A stretch of DNA of 64,000 nt from Deltaproteobacteria bacterium. GTDB lineage: Bacteria > Desulfobacterota > Binatia > Binatales > Binataceae. Made by a program: the position numbers and the translations under genes. Location of the stretch: positions 62,001 to 126,000 of the forward strand of contig JAKBMB010000024.1 in assembly GCA_021831785.1 (NCBI GenBank). Reading direction: 5' to 3'. The notes beneath the pieces were generated by a model. That model saw only the letters and a program-made list of their open reading frames with translations. It made no database searches and was not told where the DNA came from. Below are positions 42,911 through 52,894 of the stretch, piece by piece (position 1 is the first letter of the stretch; each line of letters begins with the position of its first letter).

Positions 42911-44245
42911 CTACTTGGGCTGCGGCCCGGCCAGGCGCTGGCGCACGTAAGCCAACGCCTGTTCGCGATCGGTAAGCGTGCCCTCGAGCTGCAGGTCTTC
43001 TATTTCCCTTAGAATTTCGCCCAAGCGCGGCCCCGGCGTGAGCCCGGCCGCAATAAGGTCATGTCCGGTGACCAGGCGCGATGGCCGGGGTTTCTGCCCG
43101 TCAAGATCGGCCAGCGCCCGGCGGCAGAAGTGGTAGTACCCGAGATAGGAATTGGACGCCAAGGCGTCGAGCAGGCTTAACTCAAGCAGATTGTTGAACC
43201 CGTCCTCCACCAGCATGCGCTTAAGCGTGGCCTGGCGCATCCTCGGCGCCATGCAAAGCCGCAGGTGATAGCGCACGAGGTAGGCAACGCGCTCCTCTAC
43301 GGCGCGCGGGCGGCGCAGACGGCGCAAAATTTCGCGCGCCATCTCGGCGCCATGCTCGCAATGGCCATAGAAGGTGACACGGTTATCGCTGAGCGCCCGG
43401 CATCGCGGCTTGGCAATGTCGTGCAGCAGCACCCCGAAGGCAAGCGTCTCGGCGCATCCGGGCTCGAGCATCGACAGCGCCAGCATCGTATGCCGGTAGA
43501 CATCGCCTTCGGGGTGGAAGTTGGCGGGCTGCTCGCAATGCTCGAGCGCGAGCATTTCGGGCAACAACTCGCCCATCAGACCGCTGCCCCGCAGAAGCTC
43601 CATGCCCACCGCCGGGCCGCCTTCGGTGAGGATGCGCGTCAGCTCCTCGCCGATGCGCTCGGCGGACACTACCTTGACCGCGTGCGCCTGCGCCTGAATC
43701 GCCGCGAGCGTAGCCGGGTCGATGGCGAAGCTCAAGCGCGCGGCGAAGCGTATCGCGCGTATCATCCGAAGCCTATCTTCGGCGAAGCGCTCGTCCGGCC
43801 GGCCGATGGTGCGGATTTTTCCCGCGCGCAAGTCGCTCATTCCGCCCACCAGGTCGATGACCCGTTCGCTTTGGGGGTCGAGATACATGCCGTTTATCGT
43901 AAAGTCGCGCCGGCGCGCGTCTTCCTCGATCGAGCCGAAGCGCACGTCAGATGGACGCCGCCCGTCCAGGTAGGGCGCGTCGGCGCGAAACGTGGCAACC
44001 TCGAACTGCTCGCCGTCCATGACCACGATGATCACGCCAAAGCGGGCGCCGACGGCGACGGTCTGGTCGAACAGGCGGCGCACGACGTCGGGACGCGCGT
44101 CGGCGGCGATGTCGTAGTCCTTGGCGGGCGCGCCGAGCAGACGGTCACGAACGCATCCGCCGGCGAGGTAAGCTTCAAAGCCCTGCTCCCTAAGCCGGCG
44201 GATTATCGCCAGCGCCTTTGCTTCTTTGCCCTCCTGAGTTCGCAT
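42911..44245 (-). CDS. cca: CCA tRNA nucleotidyltransferase
   Basis: 444 residues with the class II nucleotidyltransferase motif AGGCVRDRLLGAPAKDYDIA (G-G-x-V-R-D and D-x-D), RRRDFTINGM and the RNA-binding segment RPDERFAEDRLRMIRAIRFAARL. An HD domain follows (LLHDIAKPRC, FYGHCEHGAEMA). It adds or repairs the 3' CCA of tRNAs. The HD domain favours a CCA-adding enzyme over poly(A) polymerase, though not decisively. Confidence 0.9.
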   Translation of the reverse strand: MRTQEGKEAKALAIIRRLREQGFEAYLAGGCVRDRLLGAPAKDYDIAADARPDVVRRLFDQTVAVGARFGVIIVVMDGEQFEVATFRADAPYLDGRRPSDVRFGSIEEDARRRDFTINGMYLDPQSERVIDLVGGMSDLRAGKIRTIGRPDERFAEDRLRMIRAIRFAARLSFAIDPATLAAIQAQAHAVKVVSAERIGEELTRILTEGGPAVGMELLRGSGLMGELLPEMLALEHCEQPANFHPEGDVYRHTMLALSMLEPGCAETLAFGVLLHDIAKPRCRALSDNRVTFYGHCEHGAEMAREILRRLRRPRAVEERVAYLVRYHLRLCMAPRMRQATLKRMLVEDGFNNLLELSLLDALASNSYLGYYHFCRRALADLDGQKPRPSRLVTGHDLIAAGLTPGPRLGEILREIEDLQLEGTLTDREQALAYVRQRLAGPQPK

Positions 44246-44390
44246 TGGAGATTCAACCGCGACTTCAGCGTTGTCCTAAGCCGTAAGAGCGATGGACCCA
44301 GCGCCTAGCGTGCAGTGCCGCGCCTGCCTGGCGCCGTGCGCCCACCGCCGCGGCGCGGCATACCGGCGTGCATCGGCCCCCGCTAAGCGC

Positions 44391-45473
44391 TCAACCCAGC
44401 GTGCGCGCCGCCTGGTCGGGCTGGCCGTAACTGCGGCGAAAAACCCCGAGCAAGGCTACAAATACGGAGATTAAGACGGGGCCGACGAAGATTCCAAGCA
44501 CGCCGAATTCCTTTAGTCCGCCGATGATGCCAAAAAACAAGGCCAGCACGGTCAGGCCACTGTCATAGCCGATGAGCAGCGGCTTGACCAAGTGGTCGAT
44601 CGGCGCGATCACCGCCAAGCTCCACACCGTGAGCGCCAGCGCATGCCATAAGCCTGCCGCATAAAGTAGGTAAACCGCGATCGGCGCCCACACCAACATG
44701 GCGCCGCCCACCGGCAACAGACCGCAAGCTGCCGCGGCCAGCGCAAATGAAGCCCAGAACGGCACGGCGAGAAAGTAAAAGGCCACCCCGAGCAACGCCC
44801 CCTGAGCGGCCGCGGTCAGCATCACGCCGCGTATCACCGCGGCCAGCGTGCGGCTCAACGCGTCGAACACCTCCCGCTTGTCGCTCTCATGAAGCGGAGT
44901 GATCTCGAACAGCGCGCGATAGTAGTCGGCGCCGTCGCGCAGCACGAAAAAAAAGGTCGTCAGCATAACGATGAAGTCGATGGAAAATGAGGCCACGTTG
45001 CGCGCCACGTCGGTCAGGTTTTGCACCACAAGACGGCTCGTCACGCGCGCGCCTTGGACCGCGAGCGAGGACATCTCCTGTTTGAGGTCTAGCCCGTGAC
45101 GAGCCAGGAAATTGGACAAAGCGGCGGTCGGCGGCCAGGCGAAAAAGCGGTCCAAAAGCGTAGCGGCGCCGGGCCGCGCGACCAACTCCGTCGCCGTTGC
45201 GTAAAGTCCGTGGGCCTCGTGAACCAGCAGGCCGGCCACCCAGATGGCGGGCGCGATCACGGCCACGGCGGCCAGAAGCACCATCAGCAGCGCGGCCAGC
45301 GAGCGCTGCTTGGCTACCCGGAACACGCGCTCGGCCACGGGATGAAAGATGAAACCGAGCAGCAGGGCCCACGTAATCGGGGCGAGAAACGGCTTGAAGA
45401 TGAGATATAATTCGTACCCGATCCCCACCAGTGAGGCGAAGAAAAACAGTCGAACTGTGCGTTCGTATTCCAT
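44391..45473 (-). CDS. AI-2E family (PerM-type) transporter
   Basis: 360 residues with about eight membrane segments. FKPFLAPITWALLLGFIFHPV near the N-terminus and PIDHLVKPLLIGYDSGLTVLALFFGIIGGLKEFGVLGIFVGPVL near the C-terminus, taken as short motifs (KPLLIG, GGL-x-x-FG-x-x-G-x-x-x-GP), are the family signature. Known members export autoinducer-2 or act as Na+/H+ antiporters. The substrate is unknown here. Confidence 0.88.
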   Translation of the reverse strand: MEYERTVRLFFFASLVGIGYELYLIFKPFLAPITWALLLGFIFHPVAERVFRVAKQRSLAALLMVLLAAVAVIAPAIWVAGLLVHEAHGLYATATELVARPGAATLLDRFFAWPPTAALSNFLARHGLDLKQEMSSLAVQGARVTSRLVVQNLTDVARNVASFSIDFIVMLTTFFFVLRDGADYYRALFEITPLHESDKREVFDALSRTLAAVIRGVMLTAAAQGALLGVAFYFLAVPFWASFALAAAACGLLPVGGAMLVWAPIAVYLLYAAGLWHALALTVWSLAVIAPIDHLVKPLLIGYDSGLTVLALFFGIIGGLKEFGVLGIFVGPVLISVFVALLGVFRRSYGQPDQAARTLG

Positions 45474-45630
45474 ATCCTAATGGCAATGTCCTCGTGAGGG
45501 CCGGGCGCGCCCGCGTTTGGCAGCAGGCTAGCAGAAGCGGGCACGAAGTTCGCGGCTCGGCTTCTGTTCGGTTGCTCGGCAGGCTATTTTTTGTTAGCGA
45601 AAGGTTGGTTTGGGTCCTTTGCTGCAAATT

Positions 45631-45705
45631 AGGCACGTAGCTCAGCGGGAGAGCACTTCCTTGACACGGAAGGGGTCGGCGGTTCAATCCCGCCCGTGCC
45701 TACCA
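45631..45705 (+). tRNA. tRNA-Val (anticodon GAC)
   Basis: The cloverleaf folds fully: acceptor AGGCACG with CGTGCCT, D stem GCTC/GAGC, anticodon stem CTTCC/GGAAG around TTGACAC, T stem GGCGG/CCGCC with loop TTCAATC, then A and an encoded CCA. The anticodon GAC reads Val GUC/GUU. Confidence 0.95.
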
Positions 45706-45840
45706 TCGTCACCCGTCCGTGGCCATCAAGCCTTAAATCCGCCGAGCATCGGCGGGGCTCTCCACGCGCCCGCGATTGACGCCCCACCGGCCGAGTCTAG
45801 GTCCTGAGGCCGCGTGTTTCAATTCTAGACAGCGTCAAAG

Positions 45841-47757
45841 ATGAGTTCAGAAGAGGTCACAGTAACTCTTTCGGGCAGCGCCAGAAAGGCACTCAAGGGA
45901 ACGCCGGTCGGTGAGTTGTTCGAGCCCACCGAGCGACGCAAGCTTATCGCCGCGCGGGTCAACGGCAAGCTGGTTGACTTAAGCCGCCCGCTTGAGCAGG
46001 ACGCCGCAGTGGACGCGGTCGCCATCGACAGCCCGGCCGGCCTAAATATTTTGCGCCATTCTACGGCGCATCTGATGGCGCAGGCGGTGCAAAGCCTGTA
46101 CCCGGGCACCCAGGTGACGATTGGCCCCTCGACCGACGAGGGCTTTTATTACGACTTCGCTCCTCCAAAACCGTTCACCAGCGAAGACCTGCCCAGGATA
46201 GAACAACGAATGCGCGAGTTGGCGCGCGCCGATGAAAAGATCGAGCGGATGGAAATGGCGCGCGATGAGGCGGTCGAACTTTTCGCGCGCATGGGCGAGC
46301 ATTTCAAGGTGGACATTCTGCGCGCGATTCCCGAAGAGCGAGTCTCAATCTACCGGCAGGGCGACTGGATGGATTTGTGTCGCGGGCCGCACGTCCCGTC
46401 CACCGGATGGATCAGGGCGTTCGCCCTGCTCAGCGTGGCTGGCGCCTACTGGCGCGGCGATGAGCATAATGCGATGCTCTCGCGGGTCTACGGCACCGCC
46501 TTTGCCGACCAGGCGGCGCTGGACGAGCATCTGGAGCTGCTGAAGCTGGCGCGCGCGCGCGACCATCGCCGGCTAGGCCGGGAACTGGGGTTGATTCTCT
46601 TTGACTCGCGCGCACCCGGCTCGCCCTTCTTCTTGCCCAAGGGCGCGACCGTAGTCAACGAGCTTATCGCGTACATTCGTCGGCTATACGCCCGCTACGG
46701 CTTTAAGGAGGTGATCACGCCGCAGATCTTCCGCAACGAGCTCTGGCGCACTTCCGGCCATTGGGAGCTGTTTCGCGACAACATGTTTTTAACTACCGAC
46801 GGCGAGAACGCGGCGGGCGAACTGGATTACGCGCTCAAGCCGATGAATTGCCCGGCGCACGCGGTGATCTACGCCTGCGAGAAACGCTCCTACCGCGACC
46901 TGCCGCTGCGCTTGGCTGACTTCGGCCGGCTGCATCGGGCCGAACGCTCCGGTGTGCTGCACGGGCTGACGCGAGTACGCGCCATGACCCAGGACGACGC
47001 CCATATCTTCTGCGCGCTGGATCAAGTCGCCCAGGAGGTTGACAGCAATTTGAAGATGGTGCGCGAGGTCTATGACGCTCTGGGCTTCGAGCACATGGAG
47101 CTTAAGCTTGCGACTATGCCCGAGGAGCATCTAGGCAGCGAACAGACCTGGCGCCAGACCGAGGCGATGCTGGCCGAGGCTATGGGGCGCAACGGTCTAA
47201 GCTACCAGACCAATCCCGGCGAAGGAGCCTTTTACGGCCCCAAGATCGAGATTTATGTGCCCGACGCGCTCAAACGCCGATGGCAGCTTGCGACCATCCA
47301 GCTCGATTTCAATATGCCCGAAAGGTTCGGGTTAGAGTACGTCAACAGCCGCGCCACGGTCGAGCGGCCGGTGATGATCCACCGCGCAATCCTCGGCACT
47401 ATCGAACGTTTCCTCGGCCTGCTTATCGAGCACACCGGCGGGCTGTTCCCCTTCTGGCTGGCGCCCGAGCAGGTCCGGGTGCTGTCATTGAGCGAGAAGG
47501 TCGAGAGCTACGCCAAGGAGATTGCGGCGGGGTTAGAACGCGAACGGTTTCGCGTTGGCGTCGATGTGCGCAACGAAAAGCTCGGCTTCAAGGTGCGCCA
47601 GGCCGAGCTGGCTAAAGTGCCGTATATGGTAGTCGCCGGCGAGCGCGAGGCTGCCAGCGGCACGGTTTCGCTGCGCAAGCTGCGCGGCGCCAAGGCACAG
47701 AGCATGAGCGTTGACGAGCTGGTCGCGACGCTTAAATCGGAGCCCGCTCCGGGCTAA
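45841..47757 (+). CDS. thrS: Threonyl-tRNA synthetase
   Basis: 638 residues, full length: TGS domain (residues about 1-60, ARVNGKLVDLSRPL), the editing/SAD domain (LRHSTAHLMAQAVQ, YRQGDWMDLCRGPHVPSTG), the class II catalytic core (GHWELFRDNMF, RLHRAERSGVLHGLTRVRAMTQDDAHIF) and the anticodon-binding domain. It charges tRNA-Thr. It opens the thrS-infC-rpmI-rplT-pheST block. Confidence 0.97.
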   Translation: MSSEEVTVTLSGSARKALKGTPVGELFEPTERRKLIAARVNGKLVDLSRPLEQDAAVDAVAIDSPAGLNILRHSTAHLMAQAVQSLYPGTQVTIGPSTDEGFYYDFAPPKPFTSEDLPRIEQRMRELARADEKIERMEMARDEAVELFARMGEHFKVDILRAIPEERVSIYRQGDWMDLCRGPHVPSTGWIRAFALLSVAGAYWRGDEHNAMLSRVYGTAFADQAALDEHLELLKLARARDHRRLGRELGLILFDSRAPGSPFFLPKGATVVNELIAYIRRLYARYGFKEVITPQIFRNELWRTSGHWELFRDNMFLTTDGENAAGELDYALKPMNCPAHAVIYACEKRSYRDLPLRLADFGRLHRAERSGVLHGLTRVRAMTQDDAHIFCALDQVAQEVDSNLKMVREVYDALGFEHMELKLATMPEEHLGSEQTWRQTEAMLAEAMGRNGLSYQTNPGEGAFYGPKIEIYVPDALKRRWQLATIQLDFNMPERFGLEYVNSRATVERPVMIHRAILGTIERFLGLLIEHTGGLFPFWLAPEQVRVLSLSEKVESYAKEIAAGLERERFRVGVDVRNEKLGFKVRQAELAKVPYMVVAGEREAASGTVSLRKLRGAKAQSMSVDELVATLKSEPAPG

Positions 47758-47832
47758 GCCTTCCGCGACAAGCCGTCGTTCGCATAAATGAGATACCGGC
47801 CGCTAAAGATGCTCGCGAAAAAAAACCAGAGA

Positions 47833-47859
47833 CCGGCCCCGCGCCGGCGAAAGGAGGTG
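47833..47859 (+). promoter_or_regulatory. infC leader: hairpin and very strong ribosome site
   Basis: CCGGC (47833-47837) can pair with GCCGG (47843-47847) just before the near-consensus AAAGGAGGTG (47850-47859), which lies 6 bases before the ATA start of infC. Strong site plus weak start codon is the known arrangement for IF3 autocontrol. Confidence 0.6.
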
Positions 47860-47863
47860 TTGC

Positions 47864-48400
47864 ATAGCAAGGTTTAGTCGTATCCCCCCCACACCCCAGC
47901 CCACGGTGCGCGTCAACAATATGATCAGGGCGCCCCAGGTCAGGGTAATCGACGCGGACGGAAAACAGGCCGGGATCATGAGCGCTGCCGACGCTTTACG
48001 TTTGGCACAAAGTTCCGGGCTGGACCTGGTCGAAGTCGCTGCAACGGCGCAGCCGCCCGTGTGCAGAATAATGAACTTCGACAAGTACCGCTATCTGCAA
48101 AAGAAAAAGAGCCAGGGAAGCAAACGCACGACCTCGGCTTCAACCGTCAAAGAAGTCAAAATGGGCGCGCGCACCGACAAGCACGATGTCCAATTCAAGG
48201 TCCGCCACATCAGGCGCTTTGTGGGCGAAGGGCAGCGTGTTAAATTGTCAATTTCCCTGAGGGGCAGAGAAAACGTCCATCCCGAGTTGGGGCAGGCGAT
48301 GCTGGACCAGGTGGTGAAGCTGGTCGAAGACGTTGCCCAGGCCGAAGGTGGAATGCGCCGCGAAGGGAGAAATCTGTCAATTATGCTGCTGCCGCGCTAA
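47864..48400 (+). CDS. infC: Translation initiation factor IF-3 with ATA start codon
   Basis: 178 residues. The conserved IF3 N-terminus (ARFSRIPPTPQPTVRVNNMIRAPQVRV) begins only if translation starts at the ATA at 47864, placed 6 bases after a perfect AGGAGG. No ATG, GTG or TTG lies in frame upstream. The GTG at 47906 would remove conserved residues and has no ribosome site. IF3 rejects non-canonical starts, so an ATA start fits its known feedback control. N-domain, Lys-rich linker (QKKKSQGSKR) and C-domain (KMGARTDKHDVQFKVRHI) are all present. Confidence 0.9.
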   Translation: MARFSRIPPTPQPTVRVNNMIRAPQVRVIDADGKQAGIMSAADALRLAQSSGLDLVEVAATAQPPVCRIMNFDKYRYLQKKKSQGSKRTTSASTVKEVKMGARTDKHDVQFKVRHIRRFVGEGQRVKLSISLRGRENVHPELGQAMLDQVVKLVEDVAQAEGGMRREGRNLSIMLLPR

Positions 48401-48436
48401 GGCATCAACGAGGCGGCCGGCGGCTTAAGTTAAGCG

Positions 48437-48634
48437 ATGGCAAAACTGAAGACAAATCGTAGCGCGGCCAAGCGTTTCAAGGTTACCAAGACCGGCAAGG
48501 TGAAGCACAAGAGGGCCAATCTGCGCCATCTGCTCTCCGCCAAAAGCCGGGGCCGCAAACGTCATCTGCGCAAAGCCGGAGTGCTAACGCCCAGCGATGC
48601 GAAAACCATGCGCGCGCTGCTCCCCTACGCTTGA
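48437..48634 (+). CDS. rpmI: 50S ribosomal protein L35
   Basis: 65 residues, very basic: KLKTNRSAAKRFKVTKTGK, RHLLSAKSRGRKRHLRK. Full family length, in the universal infC-rpmI-rplT order. Confidence 0.97.
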   Translation: MAKLKTNRSAAKRFKVTKTGKVKHKRANLRHLLSAKSRGRKRHLRKAGVLTPSDAKTMRALLPYA

Positions 48635-48870
48635 GGCTTAGTACCGCCGCGCCCGCGCGCGAAGGCGCTCGGGCGATTGGGGGCCGGGCGAGCATCGCCG
48701 CAGGCGATGCCGTATGCCGGGGGGCTTTCGCTAGACCGGCCCGCAGCGCGGCTGGCCGCGCTTTCGCGCTTTGCCGGGCAGCAAGGTTTGGCGCTATGGC
48801 CGGCGGGCGGCGCGAATGCTATTTCTTTTAGGTTGTCCCGGCTGACTATTTTTGAGGAGAGCTGGATTCG

Positions 48871-49230
48871 ATGCCTCGAGTAAAAGGGGGCCCCGGTTCG
48901 CGCCGGCGCCACAAACGGCAGCTTAAACTTGCGTCGGGATTCGTCGGTGGCCGCAAGCTTTACCGGCAGGCTCGCAGCACGCTAGAGAAGGGTCTCACCT
49001 ATGCGTACCGCGATCGCAAGCAGAAGAAGCGCGGCTTCCGCGCGCTTTGGATCATTAGAATTAACGCGCTCGCGCGCGAGCACGGCTTGAATTACAGCCG
49101 CTTCATCAACGGGCTTAAGAAGGCCGGGGTCGAGCTCGACCGCAAACAGTTGGCACTCTTGGCTAAAGAGCGCTCGGCACTGTTTGACGAATTGGCCAAC
49201 ACCGCCAAGCACGCGCTTGCCTCGGGTTGA
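48871..49230 (+). CDS. rplT: 50S ribosomal protein L20
   Basis: 119 residues: [19 protein letters not shown] (extended rRNA-binding tail) and the globular part with [21 protein letters not shown] in family order. It nucleates 50S assembly and in many bacteria represses its own operon. A 236-base gap after rpmI could hold the leader target, but I cannot fold it convincingly by eye. Confidence 0.97.
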   Translation: MPRVKGGPGSRRRHKRQLKLASGFVGGRKLYRQARSTLEKGLTYAYRDRKQKKRGFRALWIIRINALAREHGLNYSRFINGLKKAGVELDRKQLALLAKERSALFDELANTAKHALASG

Positions 49231-49359
49231 CGCGGCCTGCGTCCGCATCCGCAGCGCGCGCCGCGGATGCGCGGCTGGCTGCGCAGGGCCTTCAACGGCC
49301 GTCCGCGCATTCGGCAGGGCCGCCTTATAAAGACCGCATAGCCGCAGTCGAGGATTCAC

Positions 49360-50409
49360 TTGGCCGCTTTTGCAAAGAGCGACGTTAGGCAGAGCCTTGA
49401 GGCCATACGTGCTCAGGCGTTGGCTGAGCTTGCGGAAAGTTCAGGCCTCGACCAAATCGAGAGCGTCCGTGTTCGAGTGCTGGGCCGCAGCGGCGAGCTG
49501 ACCGAGCTTATCCGCTCCATGCGCGAGCTGCCCGAACACGAGCGCCCGGCGGTGGGTCAACTTGCCAACCAGGTCAAGCGCGAGATCGAAGCGCGCATCG
49601 AATCGCTTCAACACGAATTGCGCCTGCGCAAGCTCAACGAATCGCTGGCTCAGACGCCGCTTGACGTAACTCTGCCTGGGGTACGATTTTTCCACGGACA
49701 TACTCATCCGCTGACCCAAGTCACCGAGCGTCTGCTCGATATCTGGGCGGCGATGGGCTTTGAAGTCGTTGCTACGCCGGACATCGAGGATGACTTTCAT
49801 AACTTCGGCGCGCTCAACTTTGCGCCCGACCATCCCGCGCGCGACATGCAAGATACGTTCTTTCTCGACGGCGGTCTTCTGCTCCGAACACACACCTCCA
49901 ACGGCCAGATTCGCGTGATGGAGCAGCGCCGGCCGCCCTTGGCCGTGGTCTGCCCCGGGGCCTGTTACCGGCGGGACGAGCTTAGCGTGCGCTACTCGCC
50001 GATGTTCAGCCAGATTGAAGGCTTCGCGGTCGACGACTTCGGCAAGATCACGATGGCCCACCTCAAAGGCGCGCTGACCGAGTTTTTACGCGCCTTTTTC
50101 GGCCCCGAGAGCGAGGTGCGGTTTCGGGCAAGCTTCTTTCCGTTCACCGAGCCTAGCGCCGAGGCCGACGTACGGTGCATCTTCTGCGCCGGCGCCGGCT
50201 GCCGCGTGTGTAAGCAGAGCGGATGGATCGAGATTCTCGGTTCCGGAATGATCCATCCCAACGTGCTGCGCGCGGTCGGCTACGACCCCGAGCGATACGC
50301 CGGTTTTGCCTTCGGCATGGGTGTGGAACGGCTGGCTTTAATCAAGCTCGGGGTCGACGACATGCGTCTTTTCTTCGAAAACGACCTTCGTTTCCTGGGC
50401 CAGTTCTGA
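49360..50409 (+). CDS. pheS: Phenylalanyl-tRNA synthetase alpha subunit
   Basis: 349 residues from a TTG at 49360 with GAGG 6 bases upstream. An N-terminal coiled coil precedes the class II core: GHTHPLTQVTERLLDIWAAMGF, FHNFGALNFAPDHPARDMQDTFF, and GSGMIHPNVLRAVGYDPERYAGFAFGMGVERLALIKLG (read as motif 3 GMGVERL). A short Cys cluster (CIFCAGAGCRVC) lies before motif 3, as in many bacterial PheS. It pairs with pheT directly downstream. Confidence 0.96.
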   Translation: MAAFAKSDVRQSLEAIRAQALAELAESSGLDQIESVRVRVLGRSGELTELIRSMRELPEHERPAVGQLANQVKREIEARIESLQHELRLRKLNESLAQTPLDVTLPGVRFFHGHTHPLTQVTERLLDIWAAMGFEVVATPDIEDDFHNFGALNFAPDHPARDMQDTFFLDGGLLLRTHTSNGQIRVMEQRRPPLAVVCPGACYRRDELSVRYSPMFSQIEGFAVDDFGKITMAHLKGALTEFLRAFFGPESEVRFRASFFPFTEPSAEADVRCIFCAGAGCRVCKQSGWIEILGSGMIHPNVLRAVGYDPERYAGFAFGMGVERLALIKLGVDDMRLFFENDLRFLGQF

Positions 50410-50428
50410 AGCATTTTACGGCGGTGCC

Positions 50429-52876
50429 ATGAAGCTGCCTTTGAGCTGGCTCAGGGAGTTTGTCCGGATCGAGGCCGACCCCGCAACGCTGGGCGAGCGC
50501 CTGAGCATGGCCGGTCTGGAAGTCGAGGCGGTGGAGCGGCTGAAGCCGGCTTTTTCCGGCGTGGTGGTGGCCAAGGTGCTGCGCGTCGAGCGCCATCCGA
50601 ACGCCGATCGCCTGAGCGTGTGCGAGGTGGACGCTGGCGCGGCCGGCCGCGCCAGCGTGGTGTGCGGCGCCCCTAACGCGCGCCCCGGAATGGTCTCGGC
50701 GCTGGCTGTGGTGGGCGCGCGCTTGGCGCCGGAAAGGGCCGACGGCGACGGCGCGCTCAGACCGCCGCTGGAGGCGGCAGTGATTCGCGGAGTCAGGTCG
50801 GAGGGGATGCTGTGCTCGGAGCGGGAGCTCGGCCTGTTCGACAACCATCGCGGGATTGTGGTGCTGCCGGACGACGCGCCGGTGGGCCGAAGCCTGGCGG
50901 ATTATCTTGAGCTCGACGACTATGTCCTGAATATCGCGGTAACGCCAAACCGCGGCGATTGTCTTTCGGTTCTCGGCCTGGCACGCGAGGTCGCGGCATT
51001 GTTCGGGCTTAAGCTTGGCCCTGCGCACAGCCGGCCGGCAGCGCCGCGGCTGGGCCACGCGGCGGCTGACCCGGCTCTATCCATCGCGATCGAAGTTACG
51101 GCGCCCGACCTTTGTCCGCGCTATGCCGCGTTACCGATGGCGCGCGTCGAGATCGACGATTCGCCGCTGTGGTTGAGGCAGCGCTTGAAGCCATGCGGGA
51201 TGCGGCCGGTCAACAACGTGGTCGATGTGACCAACTACGTCATGTTGGAGTTGGGCCAGCCGCTGCACGCCTTCGATCTGGACCGCCTGCGCGAGCGCCG
51301 CGTGATCGTACGGCGCGCCGGCGACGACCGCGAGCTTGAGACCCTGGACCACGTCAAACGCGCGCTGCTCAAGGACGACCTGGTGATCGCCGACGGCGTC
51401 GGCCCGGTCGCACTGGCGGGGCTGATGGGTGGGCTAGCGAGCGAGGTTGACAACTCGACAACGCGTATTCTGCTGGAAAGCGCGTTTTTCGCGGCAGCGG
51501 GCGTGGCCCGCACCTCGCGCAGACTCGGGCTGGTCACCGAGGCCAGCTACCGGTTCGAACGTGGGGCCGACCGGCAGGGGCAGATCGCCGCGCTATACCG
51601 CGCGGCACAGCTTATCCGCAAGGTCGCGGGCCGCTGCGAGCTCGGCGCCGTGATCGATGTCGAACCCCATCCGCTGCCGGCGCGTCAGGTAGAGTTCAGC
51701 CGAGAGCGGGTCGCCGGCCTTCTTGGGATAAGCATGTCCGCGGGCGAGATGGCGCGCCGTCTGCGCTTGCTCGAGATTAACGTCAAACCCGCCGGCAAGG
51801 GCCGCCTGGTGGCGACGATTCCGTCGTTCCGGGCCGATCTGGGTGAAGCCGCCGATATCGCCGAGGAAGTGGCGCGCGTCGCGGGCTTGGCCGACATCCC
51901 GACGCTGCCCTGCCGGCCGCTCAAAGATATCGGCGGTGAAGACCAACGGCGCGCGCTGCTCAGCGTAATCCGCGCGACGTTGACCGGGTGCGGTCTCACC
52001 GAGACGAAAACCCTGGCTTTTGCCGCGCCGCGGGACAATCAGACGTTCGCCGGCTTTAAGGGCACGGCGCCGGTGCAGGTCGCCAATCCGCTTTCCGCGG
52101 AGCTCAGCGAGTTGCGTAAAAGCCTGCTATACGGCCTGATCGGGACGCTGCGCTTTAATTTGCACCGCGAGGCGCAAGCCTGCCATCTGTTCGAGTTAGG
52201 CAAGGTTTTTTACCGGGAACAAGGCGAACTCAAGGAAGGCGAGCGGCTTGGCGCGCTAAGCTACGGTGAACTGGCTTTCAAGGGATTGGGCGAGCGCGGG
52301 CGTATCGCGGACCCGCTGACGCTCAAGGGCGTGGTCGAGAGCTGTCTTGATGCGCTCGGTTTGAGTGCCAGGGTCGAATTTGCGCGCCTGCCTCCTTCGC
52401 TCGCTCCGCACCTGCATCCGGGCAAGGCGGCGGAGGTGCGGCTCGACACCGGCGTAAGCTTAGGCCAGCTCGGCGAACTGCACCCCGAGTTGGCCTTAGC
52501 TCTGGAACTCGATTATCCTGTGGCGCTGTGCGAGCTTGACGTTGGGGAGCTTATCGCCTATGGTTCGCTACGCAAGCCGGTCGCGCCGCCGCCTCGATTT
52601 CCCGCGATCAGAAGAGACCTGGCTCTGGTGCTCAATCGCGATTTTCCGGTCGCGCAGGTACGCAAAGTAATTGCGCAGGCAGACGCCAGTCTGCTCGAGA
52701 GCGTGGAGTTATTCGACGTGTACGAGGGCGGCTCACTTCCGGCCGGCAAGAAAAGCGTCGCCGTAACCTGTCGCTACCGCGCAAAAGATCGCACGCTGAC
52801 CGACCAAGAGGTGAATCAGCTTCACGCGAAGGTCACGGCCTTCGCGATGGAGCGGCTCGGAGCGCTACCACGCTAG
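50429..52876 (+). CDS. pheT: Phenylalanyl-tRNA synthetase beta subunit
   Basis: 815 residues: tRNA-binding (OB) domain with VLRVERHPNADRLSVCEVD, B3/B4 editing domain (NRGDCLSVLGLAREVAAL, MRPVNNVVDVTNYVMLE), B5 (FSRERVAGLLGI), catalytic-like core, and the C-terminal ferredoxin-fold anticodon-binding domain (RFPAIRRDLALVLN). Length and domain order are standard. Confidence 0.96.
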   Translation: MKLPLSWLREFVRIEADPATLGERLSMAGLEVEAVERLKPAFSGVVVAKVLRVERHPNADRLSVCEVDAGAAGRASVVCGAPNARPGMVSALAVVGARLAPERADGDGALRPPLEAAVIRGVRSEGMLCSERELGLFDNHRGIVVLPDDAPVGRSLADYLELDDYVLNIAVTPNRGDCLSVLGLAREVAALFGLKLGPAHSRPAAPRLGHAAADPALSIAIEVTAPDLCPRYAALPMARVEIDDSPLWLRQRLKPCGMRPVNNVVDVTNYVMLELGQPLHAFDLDRLRERRVIVRRAGDDRELETLDHVKRALLKDDLVIADGVGPVALAGLMGGLASEVDNSTTRILLESAFFAAAGVARTSRRLGLVTEASYRFERGADRQGQIAALYRAAQLIRKVAGRCELGAVIDVEPHPLPARQVEFSRERVAGLLGISMSAGEMARRLRLLEINVKPAGKGRLVATIPSFRADLGEAADIAEEVARVAGLADIPTLPCRPLKDIGGEDQRRALLSVIRATLTGCGLTETKTLAFAAPRDNQTFAGFKGTAPVQVANPLSAELSELRKSLLYGLIGTLRFNLHREAQACHLFELGKVFYREQGELKEGERLGALSYGELAFKGLGERGRIADPLTLKGVVESCLDALGLSARVEFARLPPSLAPHLHPGKAAEVRLDTGVSLGQLGELHPELALALELDYPVALCELDVGELIAYGSLRKPVAPPPRFPAIRRDLALVLNRDFPVAQVRKVIAQADASLLESVELFDVYEGGSLPAGKKSVAVTCRYRAKDRTLTDQEVNQLHAKVTAFAMERLGALPR

Positions 52877-52894
52877 ACACCGGATGGAACAAGG

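Noticed and set aside
45631-45705. tRNA-Val as attachment site of an integrated element
   Set aside because: No integrase, no duplicated tRNA 3' end nearby and core genes on both sides.
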